Source: Bacteroides clarus YIT 12056
Lineage (GTDB): Bacteria > Bacteroidota > Bacteroidia > Bacteroidales > Bacteroidaceae
Reading direction: 5' to 3'
Length of the DNA stretch: 64,000 nucleotides
Assembly (NCBI RefSeq): GCF_900129655.1
Contig: NZ_FQWK01000003.1
Location: 1 to 64,000 of the forward strand
Shown: in pieces, positions 60,778 to 64,000 of the stretch
Position numbering within the stretch: the first letter of the stretch is position 1
Layout of the letters: every line of letters begins with the position of its first letter
Notes under the pieces: model-generated
The model's database searches: none
Told to the model about the DNA's origin: nothing
Seen by the model: the letters and a program-made list of their open reading frames with translations, nothing else
Position numbers and translations under genes: made by a program

Positions 60778-63381
60778 TTACATCACATCGTCGCTCAGTC
60801 TGACTTCAAAGCGGGTTCCTCTGCCCAGCTTTGAAGTTACCGTTATCGTTCCATGCAGACGTTCCACAATCGTCTGGCAGATACTCAGCCCCAAACCTGC
60901 GCCTTGCGTAAAGCTGTCCGCCTTGTAGAAACGCTCGAAGATATGTTTCTGGTCTTCATCGGATATACCCGCCCCGGTATCTTCCACGAAGACGGTTGTG
61001 TATCCGGGTTCTTCCATGCTGTATCCCAACGTGATACTGCCCTTCGCGGTAAACTTCCTGGCATTGTTGATCAGGTTATTCACAACCTGCTTCAAACGCA
61101 CGGAGTCGGTAACGATATCTTTGCCTGTCCCTTCCGGAAAGTCGGTGCGTAATTCCACCCCTTGCGGCATACTCAGCCTCTGAGAGTCGTAGACCTGCTG
61201 CATGATAAACGTAAGGTTGTAGGAAGAGAGCTGAAAGTCCATTGTGCCCGACTCGATGCGTGAAAGGTCCAGAATATCGTTAATCAGAGCCAGCAACAGG
61301 GTACAGTTTATATTGATGGTCTCGACAAACTGCTGCACTTCTTCCGAAGAAAACGCTTCCAGGTCTTTCAGCAAATCGGAGAAACCGACTATCGCATTCA
61401 GCGGAGTGCGTATCTCGTGGCTCATATTGGCAAGGAACGCCGATTTCAGTTTATCGGCCTGCAAAGCCCGGTCACGGGCGGCGATAAGCTCGTCTTCGGT
61501 GTCTTTATAGCGCTGAATACTCTGGCACACACCCAATACCATATAAGGAATATCCGCCGTCAGACCGTCATAAGCGGTACTGCGGAACTCCCACCACTCG
61601 TACCCGCCATCCGCGTTTTGCAGCCGGAAACTCATACGCGAGTTCGGCTCGTGTCCCAGCATGATATCATTGAAATGCTTGCGTGTACGGGGCAGGTCTC
61701 CCGGATGAATAATCAGGTCCAGCTCTTCCCTGGATATATACCCCGTATTGTCATAGCAGTTGAAGCGTTGCAACAATCCGCCGGGGAAGTGGAAACATTT
61801 CAGCCGCGTGTTGTACTGCCACGGATAGATGGAACTCTCTTCGATGGCCATATTGAAGAAACGCCTCTGCATCTCCTCTTCGGATATGTTACGGCAGACA
61901 ATGGCCATACCCGTCAGCTTGTCTTTCGCAAAGATAGGAACCACCTCGCCCGAAACCGGGAAATAAGCGCCTTTCGTATTCTCCTGCATGAACGCCTTTT
62001 CCGGTATAATAACAGGTTTCTTGTCCCGTATCACCTGCTTCAACAAAGTTTGCAGGATATTCTCGCCATTCATGTAGATATGGAAAATGGAGCCGGCAAT
62101 CTGCCCTTCGTACGAACGTGCCATATACGTATCGGACGATAAGCCCAGCATCTCCACCAAAGCCCGGTTGACGAAATGGATCCGCAAATCCGTATCATAC
62201 GTTATCAGCCCGTCGCGAATGGAGCAGAATATCTTATCGAATTCATCCCGCTGCTCCACCAAACGGTGCTGTACCAGCAGACGGGTCTGCGCGTGGATGC
62301 GCTTGCGAGCCTCGCGCCGGTTGCTCCGATAAAGCCAGGCCACAAGAAACGCCAGTGCGCCCACCGTCACCGAATAGAAAAGGATAAACCAAACCCGATA
62401 GCGATCCATTAAAGGCACATTCAGAATGGTTCCCCGCTTCTCAACGCTCTCCACGTCCACATGGAAAAAGTCCAGCTGCTTATAATCGAACAATAACTTA
62501 CCGTCCAAATCCCCCACCCCGAACGAATCGGGCGACCGCCCTTTCAGAATGTCCGCCGCCTGTACGCCCGCAGCATAGGTATCTGTCGCCGGCTCTACGT
62601 CATAAACGCATAACACGCCGCTCGTCATCGCCAAGTTCTGATTGGCAAATACGGGAGCTTTCAGCTTCAAGGAAAGAAAAGGAATCCATTTAGGAGCTAT
62701 AACAATGTGCTTATACGCGTGATAATCGTAGCAGATAGAGGTAATAATGGTGTTGAGGGACTTCTCCTGCACATTCAGTTTCTTCAAACTGTATCCGGGA
62801 TGCTTCTCCTTAAAAGCCACCCAGGCATCTTCCACCGCTTCCACCCCTTTAGAGCTCAAGAAGCTGCTGTCCGTCAGGCAGACAATCTCCTTGCGCGCGG
62901 GAAACAGACGTATGGCTTCTTCAAGCAGCACATTGAAATCCGTCTTTGAAGTGAAGCCCGAAACGTTCGGCATTCTGTCAAACAGCTTCTTATCGGGATA
63001 CTTAATGCCCGAAACCACCACCGGTATCTGATACGGCAAAGAATCGCCGCAATGGGTTAAAGTAAAGAAAGCCTCATCGCTGGACGTCACAATCAAGTCT
63101 GTTTTACGCTGCCTGGCACGTTCGCATATACGGCGCATGATAACGCACTCCGAAGCGAAAGTCCAAAAGTCGGCGTTCAGGTATTCCGTTACCACGTCAG
63201 CCTTTACGCCACCCTTCTCCAAGCCGTTCTGCAGACCGGTAATAAGATTATCATGCCAAGAAGCGCTGTTGGTATATGATTGTATGAAAAGTACGTTATA
63301 GTTGTTTTCCGCAGCCGAAAGTGTTCCCGATATCAAGCACAGGAAAGCCCATGAACATAGTAAGAAAAAGTGTTTTCCCAT
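60778..63381 (-). CDS. Sensor histidine kinase with ABC-binding-protein-like sensor domain
   Basis: 867 residues. Signal peptide (about 1-23), periplasmic domain (about 26-330; LFIQSYTNSASWHDNLITGL, VVVSGIKYPDKKLF) resembling ABC substrate-binding proteins, one membrane helix (about 337-360), two PAS domains (about 385-500 and 520-640), HisKA with FLANMSHEIRTPLNAIVGF and HATPase with VNNLINNARKF, EDTGAGI and GAGLGLSI. No receiver domain, so it needs a separate response regulator, which is not adjacent. The ligand is unknown. A TATATTTG -7 box (63426-63433, minus strand) lies upstream. Confidence 0.9.
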   Translation of the reverse strand: MGKHFFLLCSWAFLCLISGTLSAAENNYNVLFIQSYTNSASWHDNLITGLQNGLEKGGVKADVVTEYLNADFWTFASECVIMRRICERARQRKTDLIVTSSDEAFFTLTHCGDSLPYQIPVVVSGIKYPDKKLFDRMPNVSGFTSKTDFNVLLEEAIRLFPARKEIVCLTDSSFLSSKGVEAVEDAWVAFKEKHPGYSLKKLNVQEKSLNTIITSICYDYHAYKHIVIAPKWIPFLSLKLKAPVFANQNLAMTSGVLCVYDVEPATDTYAAGVQAADILKGRSPDSFGVGDLDGKLLFDYKQLDFFHVDVESVEKRGTILNVPLMDRYRVWFILFYSVTVGALAFLVAWLYRSNRREARKRIHAQTRLLVQHRLVEQRDEFDKIFCSIRDGLITYDTDLRIHFVNRALVEMLGLSSDTYMARSYEGQIAGSIFHIYMNGENILQTLLKQVIRDKKPVIIPEKAFMQENTKGAYFPVSGEVVPIFAKDKLTGMAIVCRNISEEEMQRRFFNMAIEESSIYPWQYNTRLKCFHFPGGLLQRFNCYDNTGYISREELDLIIHPGDLPRTRKHFNDIMLGHEPNSRMSFRLQNADGGYEWWEFRSTAYDGLTADIPYMVLGVCQSIQRYKDTEDELIAARDRALQADKLKSAFLANMSHEIRTPLNAIVGFSDLLKDLEAFSSEEVQQFVETININCTLLLALINDILDLSRIESGTMDFQLSSYNLTFIMQQVYDSQRLSMPQGVELRTDFPEGTGKDIVTDSVRLKQVVNNLINNARKFTAKGSITLGYSMEEPGYTTVFVEDTGAGISDEDQKHIFERFYKADSFTQGAGLGLSICQTIVERLHGTITVTSKLGRGTRFEVRLSDDVM

Positions 63382-63476
63382 TTCGTTTGTTTTGATTTGT
63401 CTGCGTAAACTTCTTTATAGTCACGCAAATATACAAGGTTATATTGAGAATTTACACCTTTTTCCTTAAAAAAACT

Positions 63477-64000
63477 TTATTCATCGTGCAATGCCTCGGC
63501 CGGATGTACTTTCATCGCTCCATAGGCGGGATACCAGATTCCGGCAACAATCATCAGCGCCATAAGCATCCATGTCAAAACGAGAGCCGATAAAAAACGT
63601 ACGGCATCGAAAGGCATCTTGCCCACATCCACCAGCTCGGCATAACCGATATTAAAAGCTATGACAGCCGCCGGCAGAGCCGCCAACGTGAGCAGCAGTA
63701 TCCCCTCATACATGAGGTAGGAGAAAATACCCCGGCGCGAGCTGCCCATCGCCAGCCGCAACGCAACCTCTTTACGACGCTGCTGCGTACGGAACCAGAA
63801 TGTTCCGATAACGCCCAGAAAGATATTCAGCAACAGGAAACCGAGCACGCAAAGCTGTGTCTTCCATTCGTTCATGTCTTCCAGCTCGCAGATTTCACGC
63901 AAATGCCCGAACGGTGTAATATCCAGCAGATAAAGGTTGCCCACCTGATAAAGACGGTCGGCCTCATCCATCAGCTTTTCGGCAAAGTCCTTATCGGCAT
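63477..64000 (-). CDS. ABC transporter permease, FtsX/MacB type (C-terminal part)
   Basis: The frame is open to the right edge of the window, so only the C-terminal ~174 residues are seen. Three membrane helices (FLLLNIFLGVIGTFWF, ILLLTLAALPAAVIAF, LVLTWMLMALMIVAGIW), the RRKEVALRLAMGSSRRGI loop and the end YPAYGAMKVHPAEALHDE identify the FtsX C-terminal domain of a MacB-like permease. The N-terminal part lies outside the window. Confidence 0.85.
   Translation of the reverse strand, partial: ADKDFAEKLMDEADRLYQVGNLYLLDITPFGHLREICELEDMNEWKTQLCVLGFLLLNIFLGVIGTFWFRTQQRRKEVALRLAMGSSRRGIFSYLMYEGILLLTLAALPAAVIAFNIGYAELVDVGKMPFDAVRFLSALVLTWMLMALMIVAGIWYPAYGAMKVHPAEALHDE

Overview
The window looks like chromosome of a Bacteroides-type gut bacterium (Bacteroidales). 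The evidence is many promoters of the TTTG-N19/21-TAnnTTTG type, families typical of Bacteroides (smalltalk peptide, DUF4248, DUF4373, LruC-domain lipoprotein, DUF5106 thioredoxin-like lipoprotein), weak Shine-Dalgarno sites and a trpBEGDCFA operon. I cannot name the species. No transposase, integrase, tRNA gene or CRISPR array was recognised. rRNA genes are not inside the window, but the left edge looks like the promoter and leader region of an rRNA operon lying just outside it.

Layout, left to right. 1-632: three tandem minus-strand promoters and a leader leaving the window. 633-2536: a thioredoxin-like lipoprotein, an HdeD-type membrane protein and a 35-residue membrane peptide. 2639-10326: the complete tryptophan operon behind a leader peptide with three Trp codons and an intrinsic terminator. 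10411-14322: type I asparaginase and a large LruC lipoprotein. 14489-25885: an 11-kb exopolysaccharide operon (response regulator, receiver-like/sugar-transferase fusion, short TolC-type protein, Wzz/kinase-like protein, Wzy polymerase, five glycosyltransferases). 25903-30966: a cassette of a frameshifted small gene, a DUF4373 protein, a T7 gp4-like primase-helicase, DUF4248, an HU-like protein and smalltalk. 30973-34588 (minus): flippase and two more glycosyltransferases, with an orphan promoter-terminator unit (possible small RNA) upstream.

35244-42352: hexuronate catabolism (KDPG aldolase, KDG kinase, LacI-type regulator, altronate dehydratase) plus an NhaC antiporter; the regulator lies between divergent promoters, each with a matching palindromic operator. 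42476-44251: ribosomal protein S16 and a TlpA-type lipoprotein. 44556-45804 (minus): a MetE/YxjG-like protein under a cobalamin riboswitch. 46085-48924: anaerobic ribonucleotide reductase nrdD-nrdG. 48983-55302: a full biotin pathway (fused bioB-bioA, bioF, bioG, bioC, bioD). 55352-64000: a glycosyltransferase, a LolC/E-type permease, a PLP aminotransferase, a fucose-isomerase-like protein, a sensor histidine kinase and the end of an FtsX/MacB-type permease.

A theme not explained by the genes is the number of short degenerate tandem repeats at gene ends. Periods are 7, 10, 14, 22 and 30 bp; many run through the stop codon of the upstream gene. In-frame counterparts (18 and 21 bp) sit inside trpC and bioC. 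At least three families of interspersed inverted repeats are also present. No computation was possible; all periods and promoter matches were counted by eye.
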